Assembly: GCF_000014145.1 (NCBI RefSeq)
Contig: NC_008255.1
Span: forward strand, 4,170,001 to 4,234,000
Source of the DNA: Cytophaga hutchinsonii ATCC 33406
GTDB lineage: Bacteria; Bacteroidota; Bacteroidia; Cytophagales; Cytophagaceae
Length of the DNA stretch: 64,000 nucleotides
Reading direction: 5' to 3'
A program made the position numbers and the translations under genes. This document shows positions 34,768 to 42,618 of the stretch, one piece after another. The notes beneath the pieces are model-generated. The model was not told the origin of the DNA. It saw only the letters and a list, made by a program, of their open reading frames with translations, and searched no databases. Each line of letters starts with the position of its first letter. Positions within the stretch are counted from its first letter, which is position 1.

Positions 34768-35424
34768 ATGAAAAAAATCCTTTTTCCTATCCTTGTGCTG
34801 TTGGTATGTTTAACGGCCAGCGCACTATATCTACAGAATAAACAACAACACTTTTCCATTAAAGCACAAAATATTGTTTCAGATTACCTGGAAGGGGATA
34901 TTATATTTCAATCCTCTCAATCCAATCAGTGCAAAGCAGTAAAGCTTGCAACACATTCTGAATACAGCCATGTAGGTATGATTACCTTCGTTGACAAGAA
35001 GCCTTATGTACTGGAAGCTGTTGAACCCGTTCGTCTAACCGATCTGGAGACATGGAAAGCACACGGCACAGGCGGTCATTATACGGTTATGCGTTTAAAG
35101 AACAGAAGCACAGAAATACTGGATACAGAAATACCGGCTGCTCAGGCACTGGGTAAAAAAATGCTTGGCACACATTATGATTTGTATTTTAACTGGAGCG
35201 ATGAGCAATTGTATTGTTCTGAACTTGTATGGAAAATATATCAGCGCGGGTATAACGTGGAATTGTGTTCACTTAAAAAAATGAAAGAATTTGATTTGAC
35301 ATCCCCCGAGGTAAAGGCAATTATGAAACAGCGATACGGCAACAAGCCGCCGCTGGAAGAAGATGTGGTAGCACCTTCAGATTTATCACATTCAGCATTA
35401 TTGTATGAAGTTGAGAAAAAATAA
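34768..35424 (+). CDS. YiiX-like permuted papain-fold cysteine hydrolase
   Basis: This 218-residue protein has an N-terminal hydrophobic stretch (MKKILFPILVLLVCLTASAL) that may act as signal or anchor. The domain matches the YiiX/YebB type of circularly permuted NlpC/P60 hydrolases: EGDIIFQSSQSNQCKAVKLA, the catalytic His in YSHVGMI, then the acidic Glu in LEAVEPV and the Cys in QLYCSELVWKIY. In permuted members the Cys comes after the His in sequence, as here. Family members hydrolyse amide bonds of lipids or peptidoglycan; the substrate is unknown. It has its own terminator and converges with ndk. Confidence 0.85.
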   Translation: MKKILFPILVLLVCLTASALYLQNKQQHFSIKAQNIVSDYLEGDIIFQSSQSNQCKAVKLATHSEYSHVGMITFVDKKPYVLEAVEPVRLTDLETWKAHGTGGHYTVMRLKNRSTEILDTEIPAAQALGKKMLGTHYDLYFNWSDEQLYCSELVWKIYQRGYNVELCSLKKMKEFDLTSPEVKAIMKQRYGNKPPLEEDVVAPSDLSHSALLYEVEKK

Positions 35425-35470
35425 AAAGCCAAGCGCCTGAGAAGAATTTACCCGGGCGCTTGGCTTTATA
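35425..35470. terminator. Terminator between the YiiX-like gene and ndk
   Basis: Arms AAAGCCAAGCGCC and GGCGCTTGGCTTT (13 bases) enclose a 16-base loop; a T-rich stretch TATAAAATTTTTTG follows on the plus strand. It lies between convergent stops at 35424 and 35483, and its A-rich left flank also gives T residues on the minus strand, so it may serve both. Confidence 0.85.
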
Positions 35471-35482
35471 AAATTTTTTGAA

Positions 35483-35902
35483 TTAAAATTTCTCTAATGC
35501 ACTGAAAAAGAAACTTCCTTCAATCTGCGCATTTTCATCCGAATCAGAACCGTGCACGGCATTACGTTCCAGAGATTTTGCAAACAACTTGCGTATAGTA
35601 CCCGCATCTGCATTGGCAGGATTTGTTGCACCAATAAGTTTTCTGAAATCTTCAACAGCATTTTCTTTCTCTAAAATAAGAGCTATTATCGGGCTTTCAG
35701 ACATGATTGATTTCAGGCTGTCATAAAAAGGTTTACCTGTATGCACAGCATAAAATTCCCCTGCACGTTCAGCACTTAAATACGTTAACTTAATCGCAAC
35801 AATTCTAAACCCTGCGCCTTCAATCATTTTTAAAATACTACCACTATGCCCGTCTTTTACGGCATCGGGTTTGATCATTGAAAATGTTCTATTACCTCCC
35901 AT
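35483..35902 (-). CDS. ndk: Nucleoside diphosphate kinase
   Basis: Ndk transfers the gamma phosphate between nucleoside triphosphates and diphosphates through a phosphohistidine. The 139-residue product has [14 protein letters not shown] at the start, the [15 protein letters not shown] segment, FVG-type core and the active-site motif NAVHGSDS with the catalytic His. Length matches bacterial Ndk. It is divergent from nrnA across 150 bases. This adjacency is seen in other Bacteroidota near gldI, which is a recollection rather than something shown here. Confidence 0.96.
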   Translation of the reverse strand: MGGNRTFSMIKPDAVKDGHSGSILKMIEGAGFRIVAIKLTYLSAERAGEFYAVHTGKPFYDSLKSIMSESPIIALILEKENAVEDFRKLIGATNPANADAGTIRKLFAKSLERNAVHGSDSDENAQIEGSFFFSALEKF

Positions 35903-36052
35903 ACAGCTACTAATTTATTTATACGAACAAAAATAGATAAATACTTGATATTCCATACGCTAAATTATTAAAATGAATATCAAACAGGTTGTTTTTTCTA
36001 CTATTTCTTTTGACCTTTGCCCATCTCTGCAATTAACCGGGATAAATACCAG

Positions 36053-37093
36053 ATGCAGCAACAGCTGATTGAATTAAAGCCGCTCTTAGATTCTCCTAAG
36101 AAAATTGTTATAACCACCCATCACAAGCCGGATGCCGATGCATTAGGATCTTCGTTGGCATTGGCCCGTTTTTTAAAAAAATTAAAGCACGAGGTTCAGG
36201 TTATAGTACCTTCAGATTATCCGTCTTTTTTAGACTGGATGTCAGGGAATGACAGTGTCTGGATTTACAATGAGGGGAAAGAAGAGCAATCAGCGCTGTA
36301 CATTGAAGCAGCCGACATTATTTTTTGTCTGGATTTTAATGCACTTGGCCGCATAAATGAACTGGGCGCACTCGTTGGGAAATCTCCTGCAATAAAAGTA
36401 TTGGTAGATCACCATCTCGAACCACAGGATTTTGCTGACATTTCAATTTCAGACATAAAAGCAGCAGCTACAGGGGTTTTAATTTATGAATTGATTATTG
36501 GCCTGAATGGAAGAGACCTTATGGATACCTACATAGCTGAATGTATCTATGCAGGTATCATGACAGATACAGGATCATTCCGCCATTCAAATACAGATAA
36601 AAAAGTTCACCAGATCATTGCAGACCTATATAGCTGGAATCTTGATTCCTCGCGTGTGCATCGATTAATATTTGATACCAATTCAGAAGAACGTCTGAGA
36701 TTGCTTGGCTTTTGTTTATCAGAAAAACTAGTTGTATTGGCAGATTGCTATACAGCGTTTATGTATTTAAGTGCAGAAGAATTAAAACGTTTTGATGCAC
36801 GCACCGGCGATACAGAAGGCCTTGTAAATTATGCTTTATCCATTGACAAGGTAGTGCTTGCAGCCATGATTATCGAGCGAGAAGATGGCGTAAAAATATC
36901 CTTCCGCTCCAAAGGTGATTTTAATGTGAATGAATTTGCCCGTACTCATTTTGAAGGAGGTGGCCACAAAAATGCTTCAGGAGGAAGATCGCTTAAATCT
37001 TTGTCTGAAACAGTGCGCAACTTCCGTGAAATAGTATCCACTTATAAAGAAGAATTACTCGAAAATCTACGTAAAGAAAAATTTCTATGTTAA
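36053..37093 (+). CDS. nrnA: DHH-family oligoribonuclease/PAP phosphatase (NrnA-like)
   Basis: NrnA-type enzymes degrade very short RNA oligonucleotides (nanoRNA) and can dephosphorylate pAp. The 346-residue protein has the DHH signature residues: ITTHHKPDADALGSS, FCLDFNALGR, VDHHLEP and the GIMTDTGSFRHSNT motif. The C-terminal DHHA1 domain contains GGGHKNASGG. I start at the ATG at 36053, since the upstream TTG at 36017 adds nothing conserved. The stop overlaps the first FKBP gene start by 7 bases, so it heads a four-gene operon with three FKBP genes. Confidence 0.9.
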   Translation: MQQQLIELKPLLDSPKKIVITTHHKPDADALGSSLALARFLKKLKHEVQVIVPSDYPSFLDWMSGNDSVWIYNEGKEEQSALYIEAADIIFCLDFNALGRINELGALVGKSPAIKVLVDHHLEPQDFADISISDIKAAATGVLIYELIIGLNGRDLMDTYIAECIYAGIMTDTGSFRHSNTDKKVHQIIADLYSWNLDSSRVHRLIFDTNSEERLRLLGFCLSEKLVVLADCYTAFMYLSAEELKRFDARTGDTEGLVNYALSIDKVVLAAMIIEREDGVKISFRSKGDFNVNEFARTHFEGGGHKNASGGRSLKSLSETVRNFREIVSTYKEELLENLRKEKFLC

Positions 37094-37974
37094 AGAAAAG
37101 TTTATCCCTGTTAGCGGGAGCAGTAATGTTAGCAAGCATCACGTCATGCAACAAGTTTGAAAAAACAGAAAGCGGTTTAGAATACAAAATCTTAAAAGAT
37201 TCTTCAGGTGAAGATTATCCTGAAAAAGGAGGCTTTATTACATTTTGGTTTGAAATTCAAAACGATAAAGATTCAACGCTTGATACTCAATTTAAAGACC
37301 CGAATCCGGTAGGAATTCCAACACCGGATGTTGCGCACAAACCTAGCATTGAAGAAGGTTTTATGTTGCTTACAGAGGGTGATAGTGCCGTATTTTTACT
37401 GAATGCAGATTCATTATATGCAAACACGTTTCACCAAAAATTACCTGCGCACATAAAATCAGGAAGCAATGTGAAAATGGTTGTTCGCATGGGCAAAGTA
37501 TATTCTAAATCTTTTGTTGATTCAGTAATGGCAGTTCAGGAACAACAGATGGCAAACCAAATGCTTGCTGAAACGGAAGTTTACAAAAAGGATAGTCTTG
37601 CTATTCAGAATTACTTAACAAAAAATAAACTTAAAGGCCAGCCAACTATTGGCGGTGTGTACGTTGTTAAGCTGAAGCAAAATAATGCTACAGATCTGTT
37701 CATTGCTCCGGGTGATTCAATTGAAACATCTTATGTAGGTAAATTATTAATTGAAGGAACAGAATTTGATAAATCACGTGATGGTCAGCCATTCAAATTT
37801 ACTGTAGGTATGGGCCAGGTAATTAAAGGCTGGGACGAAGGATTTCAAAAGCTAAAGCGTGGTGAAAAAGCATTGTTGTTAATTCCTTCACGTTTAGCGT
37901 ATGGTTCAAGAGGTGCTCAAGGTGCAATTCCTCCAAATTCTCCATTGCTTTTTGAAGTTGAAGTAAAAAAATAA
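37087..37974 (+). CDS. FKBP-type peptidyl-prolyl isomerase lipoprotein (GldI-like)
   Basis: This 295-residue lipoprotein (lipobox ITSC, Cys21) has two FKBP units. The first (about 28-130) is degenerate. The second (about 205-295) has the canonical pocket: GDSIETSYVGKLL, FDKS, GMGQVIKGWDEGFQKLKRGE and IPSRLAYGSRGAQGAIPPNS. It catalyses cis-trans proline isomerisation in the envelope. It overlaps nrnA by 7 bases (ATGTTAA). The nrnA-FKBP arrangement and lipoprotein signal make it a candidate orthologue of GldI, a gliding-motility lipoprotein of Flavobacterium, but that is an inference from context. Confidence 0.85.
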   Translation: MLKKSLSLLAGAVMLASITSCNKFEKTESGLEYKILKDSSGEDYPEKGGFITFWFEIQNDKDSTLDTQFKDPNPVGIPTPDVAHKPSIEEGFMLLTEGDSAVFLLNADSLYANTFHQKLPAHIKSGSNVKMVVRMGKVYSKSFVDSVMAVQEQQMANQMLAETEVYKKDSLAIQNYLTKNKLKGQPTIGGVYVVKLKQNNATDLFIAPGDSIETSYVGKLLIEGTEFDKSRDGQPFKFTVGMGQVIKGWDEGFQKLKRGEKALLLIPSRLAYGSRGAQGAIPPNSPLLFEVEVKK

Positions 37975-37982
37975 CACAATAG

Positions 37983-38900
37983 ATGAACCGTATATCTATT
38001 TTTCTTTTTTTATTCTGTGCATGTATACTTAATGTATATGCACAGAATAAAAAAACACCAGCTACAGGCAAAGCCGAACCCAGCTATCTAAAAACCGCAA
38101 GCGGTTTAGAATATAAAATAATTAAAGAAGGCCCGGGAAACCAGCGGCCCGAACAAGGAGGTTATATTTCTTTTTGGTTTCAGCTCCAAACGCTTCAGGA
38201 CTCAATCATTGACAGTCAGTTTGGCGATCCGAATCCCGTAGGAATTCCTACCCAGGAGGCTTTGCACAAACCCGGCATTGAAGAAGGGTTTCTGTTACTG
38301 ACAGAAGGAGACAGCGCTGTTTTTTTATTGAATGCAGATTCATTGTATATAAATTCATTTCATCAGAAAAGACCGGATTACCTGAAGCCACAAAGCAAGG
38401 TTAAAATGATTGTAAAAATGGGCACTGTCTATTCAAAACAATTTGTTGATTCAGTAATGGCGCAGCAAAAAATTGCGATGGCCGAGCAGTCGAAAGGTGA
38501 AACAGATGTTTATACGAAGGATAGCATTGCCATTCAAAACTATTTGAAACAAAACCATCTATCCGGAGTGGCAACACCCGGTGGTGCATATGTAGTCATA
38601 TTAGAAAAAAGCACATTCAGCAAAGCAGATCTTAAAGCCGGCGAAGACGTACAGACAACCTACATCGGAAGCTTATTAAGCAACGGTTCTGTATTTGATA
38701 AGTCTGCCCCGGGCGATTATTTTAAATTCCGTTTAGGTTCCGGACAAGTTATTCAAGGCTGGGATCAAGGCTTCCTAAAATTAAAACACGGCGACAAGGC
38801 ACTGATTTTAATTCCTTCCCGTTTAGCTTATGGTACCAGAGGTGCCGGAGGAAGTATTCCGCCGAATGCACCATTGGTATTTGAAGTTCAGGTAAAATAA
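37983..38900 (+). CDS. FKBP-type peptidyl-prolyl isomerase, second in tandem array
   Basis: This 305-residue protein closely resembles the preceding one through its whole length (for example NPVGIPTQEALHKPGIEEGF and LLTEGDSAVFLLNADSLY) and so is a recent tandem duplicate. It has a signal peptide (MNRISIFLFLFCACILNVYA) rather than a clear lipobox, so the first copy is membrane anchored and this one may be soluble in the periplasm. The C-terminal FKBP unit has GQVIQGWDQGFLKLKHGDKA and LAYGTRGAGGSIPPNAPL. It starts 8 bases after the first copy. Confidence 0.87.
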   Translation: MNRISIFLFLFCACILNVYAQNKKTPATGKAEPSYLKTASGLEYKIIKEGPGNQRPEQGGYISFWFQLQTLQDSIIDSQFGDPNPVGIPTQEALHKPGIEEGFLLLTEGDSAVFLLNADSLYINSFHQKRPDYLKPQSKVKMIVKMGTVYSKQFVDSVMAQQKIAMAEQSKGETDVYTKDSIAIQNYLKQNHLSGVATPGGAYVVILEKSTFSKADLKAGEDVQTTYIGSLLSNGSVFDKSAPGDYFKFRLGSGQVIQGWDQGFLKLKHGDKALILIPSRLAYGTRGAGGSIPPNAPLVFEVQVK

Positions 38901-38912
38901 ATTAAAACACCA

Positions 38913-39806
38913 ATGAATAAAGTATACATCATTCTGGGTTTTTGTTTTCTAAGCATATCTGTTTTTGCTCAGAAAAAACAAAAGACTCCAAGCAAGGCAT
39001 CTCTATTTCATGAAAAGGATGTAGCCTATACACCCTCAGGTTTGGCATACAAATACAGACTTGATGTGCCGGGTAAAACCGGGGCAGTAGGTGATGTTGT
39101 AAAACTGCATTTTGTATTGCGTAACAGTAAAGATTCAATTCTGCGCAGTACCATAGAGGAAGACAGGATGGTTATTACAACCATTCAAAAACCAAGGTAT
39201 GCAGCATCCTTTGAAGAAGGTCTGGGAATGCTTTCTAAAGGAGACAGTTGTGCATTCTGGATTTCAGCAGATTCACTTTTTAAAAAAGGTATTGGTGCTG
39301 AAATGCCGCCCTTTATTGAAAAAGGAAGCTTCCTTCGTTTTGAAGTAAAGATGTATGACGTATTAACAATGGCAGAATATGTTGAGGAACAAGAAATTAT
39401 GGCAAAAAAAGTAAAAGCAGATGAAGATGCGGCATTAGCATCATACATCAAAACAAATAATATTCCGGCTGTGTTAGACACGGCAACAGGTGTATATTAC
39501 CAGGTGGTTCAGGCAGGCACAGGTGCTAAACCTAAAAAAGGAAACAAAGTAATTGTTCATTATACCGGGCATTTATTAAACGGAGAAATTTTTGACAGTT
39601 CACTCGATCGGGGAGATCCGTTTGATTTTATCATCGGACAAGGCCGCGTAATTGAAGGCTGGGATGAAGGTATTCCATTGATGCGAAAAGGAGAAAAAGG
39701 AATTTTATACATTCCATCCTATCGCGGTTATGGAGAGCAGCGTGCCGGAAGCATTCCCCCTAATTCTACATTGATATTTGAAGTTGAATTGCTGGATATA
39801 AAGTAG
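38913..39806 (+). CDS. FKBP-type peptidyl-prolyl isomerase, third in tandem array
   Basis: This 297-residue protein has a signal peptide (MNKVYIILGFCFLSISVFAQ) and the same two-unit layout, but it is more diverged from the first two. The C-terminal FKBP unit is intact: GNKVIVHYTGHLLNGEIFDS, FDFIIGQGRVIEGWDEGIPL and YRGYGEQRAGSIPPNSTLIF. It begins 12 bases after the second gene and ends the operon before a terminator at 39849-39886. Envelope protein folding is the likely role. Three in a row suggests different clients or subcellular sites, which is inferred. Confidence 0.88.
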   Translation: MNKVYIILGFCFLSISVFAQKKQKTPSKASLFHEKDVAYTPSGLAYKYRLDVPGKTGAVGDVVKLHFVLRNSKDSILRSTIEEDRMVITTIQKPRYAASFEEGLGMLSKGDSCAFWISADSLFKKGIGAEMPPFIEKGSFLRFEVKMYDVLTMAEYVEEQEIMAKKVKADEDAALASYIKTNNIPAVLDTATGVYYQVVQAGTGAKPKKGNKVIVHYTGHLLNGEIFDSSLDRGDPFDFIIGQGRVIEGWDEGIPLMRKGEKGILYIPSYRGYGEQRAGSIPPNSTLIFEVELLDIK

Positions 39807-39848
39807 TAATAAGTACCTGGTAGAGAGTATTTAGTACAAAAGAATACG

Positions 39849-39886
39849 TAAGGGATTCTGTAAATAAGCAGAATCCCTTATTTTTT
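39849..39886 (+). terminator. Rho-independent terminator after the FKBP operon
   Basis: Arms TAAGGGATTCTG and CAGAATCCCTTA (12 bases, perfect) enclose an 8-base loop and are followed by six to eight T residues. Confidence 0.92.
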
Positions 39887-39918
39887 AACAATTGAAACAA
39901 TTTTTAGAGAAAATTTTA

Positions 39919-39950
39919 TACTGAATACTGAGTACTGAGTACTCTGTACT
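39919..39950. repeat. Short AGTAC/TACTGA tandem repeats
   Basis: Units of TACTGAG/AATACTG repeat about four times (CTGAATACTGAGTACTGAGT, then ACTCTGTACT). A related block with AGTAC at each end lies at 39812-39836 on the other side of the terminator, in roughly inverted orientation. Confidence 0.45.
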
Positions 39951-39991
39951 TTTTCATTATCTTTACATTTTCACTCCGGCAAAAAATATTT

Positions 39992-42208
39992 ATGAATCCC
40001 ACGATCGAACAAACAGACATTAATGTGCCGTTTGAAATGGCATGTCAATTTGTTGCCCATACAGCGAAATCTGTTTTTGTAACAGGTAAAGCAGGTACGG
40101 GAAAAACTACTTTTTTAAAACAGCTTAGGGAGCATACACCAAAAAAACTTGCCGTTGCTGCACCAACCGGTGTTGCGGCTATCCATGCAGGTGGTGTAAC
40201 GTTACATTCTCTTTTTCAATTGCCGTTTAAACCATTTTTGCCTACAGTTTCCAACGCGTTATTTCAGCAGGAACAGAATTTCTGTGATCAGAAAACACTT
40301 TTTACAACAACGCATTTAAGTGCTGCTAAAATCGATGTGATAAAAGAACTGGAAGTACTGATTATTGATGAAGTTTCAATGGTCCGTGCAGATTTGCTGG
40401 ATGCAATAGATACTATATTAAGACATTACCGGGGAAATGAAAGTCCGTTTGGTGGTTTACAAATGGTTTTCATTGGGGATCTCTATCAGCTGCCGCCGGT
40501 AGTTAGAAATGAAGAATGGAGCGTGATGCAGCTGTATTACGATAGTCCGTTTTTTTTCGAGGCACACGCGCTTCGTGCTTTAAATCCGCTGGTGATTGAA
40601 CTGCAAAAAACATATCGTCAGAAAGATGGTTTATTTCTGGATATTTTAAACAGAATCCGTGTAAATGGGGTACATCCAACAGATTTAGACCATTTAAATA
40701 CCTATTATAAACCAACTTTTCGCCCATCTCCCGGAGAAGCTTATATTACCTTAACAACGCATAACGACAAAGCCGAAACAATTAATAAGCATCAGCTTAA
40801 TCAATTAAAAACGGAAGAAAGAAAGTACAAAGCATTTGTAACCGGAGATTTTAACGAAAGAAGTTATCCGGTTGAATTGCAGCTGCAGCTGAAGGTGAAT
40901 GCACAGGTGATGTTTATTAAAAATGACAAAGGAGATAACCGGAAATTTTATAATGGCATGCTTGCGGTAGTTACCGAACTTGCAGATGAATACATTATGG
41001 TTAAACCTGTTTCCGGAGCCGATGTAATGAAAGTTGAACGGGAAACCTGGAAAAACATACGCTATCAGGCAAACAAAGAGCAGGATAAAATTGAAGAGGA
41101 AGAACTTGGTTCGTTTGTTCAGTTTCCATTGCGCTTGGCCTGGGCAATTACCATTCATAAAAGCCAGGGTTTAACCTTTGACCGCGCCATTGTAGATGCA
41201 GGAGATTCCTTTGCAGCCGGTCAGGTATATGTGGCGTTGAGTAGATTAACTTCTACAAAAGAACTCGTGCTGTATTCTAAAATTTCGACCCACAGCATCC
41301 GTGTAGATGAGCGGATCTTAAAATATCTGGAAGTTACACATCCGGTAAATGAATTAGAAGGGTATCTGAAAGTACAGCAACAGAAGTTTTTAGCCCAGTC
41401 ACTTAAAAAAGCATTCCAGTTTGATGATCTGGTACATGAAAGTTATGAGCAGTATATCTATGCAGGAGAGCGGCAAATTCCAGAGCAGCAGATGGCTGTT
41501 GATTGTCTGAAGGCTGTTCACACATGCCTGGCAGATTTACACAAAGTAGGGCTTAAGTTTATCGGAGAACTGGAGCGCATTCTTCCAGCAGTTGAAAAAC
41601 AAGGCTATGAACATTTGCATCAGCGTGTAAGCAGTGCATCAGCCTATTTTGACAGTAGATTAACACTTGAATGCATCACACCTCTCTGGGAACACATAAC
41701 ATTCATGATTCCTAAGAAGAAGACAAAAAAGTATGTAAAGGAAGTACAATTGATGCTGCAGCAGATTAAACGTCAAAAAGCTACGGTAGAACAGGCCAAA
41801 CACTATGCAGAAGGATTATTAGCCGGAACCGATGTAAAAGAGTTGTTGAAAAAGGGTAAACCAAAGCTTGACGAAGAAATAGTAGAAATTGTAAAAGAAA
41901 AGCCTAAAAAAGGAGAAAGTCACCGCATTAGTCTGGATATGTTTCTGGCAGGCAAAACGATTCAGCAAATTGCAGATGAACGGAATTACGCCGTTACAAC
42001 AATTGAAGGGCATTTATGCTCCTTTTTAAAGACAGGAGAAGTAATAATAAGCCAGTTAGTAGATCGTGATACACAAGAGAAAATAACAGCGATAATTGAT
42101 GAAATTGGTCCGTTATCTTCAAAAACAATTAAAGAAAGACTGGATGAGTCAATTACATATGGACAAATAAAGGCTGTTTTGGAAATATATAACAGCCCTT
42201 CCCGCTAA
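39992..42208 (+). CDS. Pif1/RecD2-like helicase with C-terminal HRDC/HTH region
   Basis: This 738-residue protein is an SF1B-type helicase. The motor shows Walker A TGKAGTGKTTF (about 31-41), motif Ia AAPTGVAAIHAGGVTLHSLF, motif II IIDEVSMVRADLLDAID, FIGDLYQLPPV and the late motifs TIHKSQGLTFDRAIVDAG and YVALSRLTS. The C-terminal third includes a helical HRDC-like segment (about 480-590) and a helix-turn-helix (about 645-735) with SLDMFLAGKTIQQIADERNY, as in RecQ-associated HTH_40 domains. This fusion is common in Bacteroidota. It likely unwinds DNA from 5' to 3'; the substrate is not known. It is a single gene. Confidence 0.88.
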   Translation: MNPTIEQTDINVPFEMACQFVAHTAKSVFVTGKAGTGKTTFLKQLREHTPKKLAVAAPTGVAAIHAGGVTLHSLFQLPFKPFLPTVSNALFQQEQNFCDQKTLFTTTHLSAAKIDVIKELEVLIIDEVSMVRADLLDAIDTILRHYRGNESPFGGLQMVFIGDLYQLPPVVRNEEWSVMQLYYDSPFFFEAHALRALNPLVIELQKTYRQKDGLFLDILNRIRVNGVHPTDLDHLNTYYKPTFRPSPGEAYITLTTHNDKAETINKHQLNQLKTEERKYKAFVTGDFNERSYPVELQLQLKVNAQVMFIKNDKGDNRKFYNGMLAVVTELADEYIMVKPVSGADVMKVERETWKNIRYQANKEQDKIEEEELGSFVQFPLRLAWAITIHKSQGLTFDRAIVDAGDSFAAGQVYVALSRLTSTKELVLYSKISTHSIRVDERILKYLEVTHPVNELEGYLKVQQQKFLAQSLKKAFQFDDLVHESYEQYIYAGERQIPEQQMAVDCLKAVHTCLADLHKVGLKFIGELERILPAVEKQGYEHLHQRVSSASAYFDSRLTLECITPLWEHITFMIPKKKTKKYVKEVQLMLQQIKRQKATVEQAKHYAEGLLAGTDVKELLKKGKPKLDEEIVEIVKEKPKKGESHRISLDMFLAGKTIQQIADERNYAVTTIEGHLCSFLKTGEVIISQLVDRDTQEKITAIIDEIGPLSSKTIKERLDESITYGQIKAVLEIYNSPSR

Positions 42209-42618
42209 AATGAGTTTTTCATAATTAATATAGGTGAAACTTGTTTTCAAAAACAACTGTAAATTTAAAAATCTATCTCAGCCGCCAACGAAAACCATAA
42301 AAAAAGGTTGCATTTTTATAAAATATTGAAAATTAAATGATTAATTGAAAAAATAATTTTTTTTAGTATTTTTTGATGTATAAATAGTAAAAAAAAGGGT
42401 GATTTGGCCTGTTACCTTTTAGTTAAGCAAGAGTATATATGTACAGAAATCACTAATAAGATTCATAATATGTTCATAAAGAGGGGAAAATAATTTCTAA
42501 CTTTTTTTATGCACATGTGATAATCCGTAAAAATTAGTGTAATTTCGTGGTTAAATACTATACAGACAAATGCTTTAAGTTATTTTGTTTGTATAAAATT
42601 TCAAAACGGACATATTAT
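42209..42618 (+). other. AT-rich leader upstream of the giant cargo gene
   Basis: No gene or RNA is evident in these 410 bases. There are poly-A/T runs near 42350-42400 and a weak TACCTTTT box at 42413-42420. A short GTTTT/AAAAC hairpin lies near 42240-42258, just after the helicase stop. No full TTTG/TAnnTTTG promoter could be chosen with confidence. Confidence 0.4.

Noticed and set aside
36017-36052. TTG start for nrnA
   Set aside because: The extra 12 residues are not conserved in the family, and the ATG at 36053 begins just before the first conserved helix.
42547-42618. GTG start for the giant cargo protein
   Set aside because: It would put 24 polar and charged residues in front of an otherwise standard signal peptide. 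The ATG at 42619 is better.
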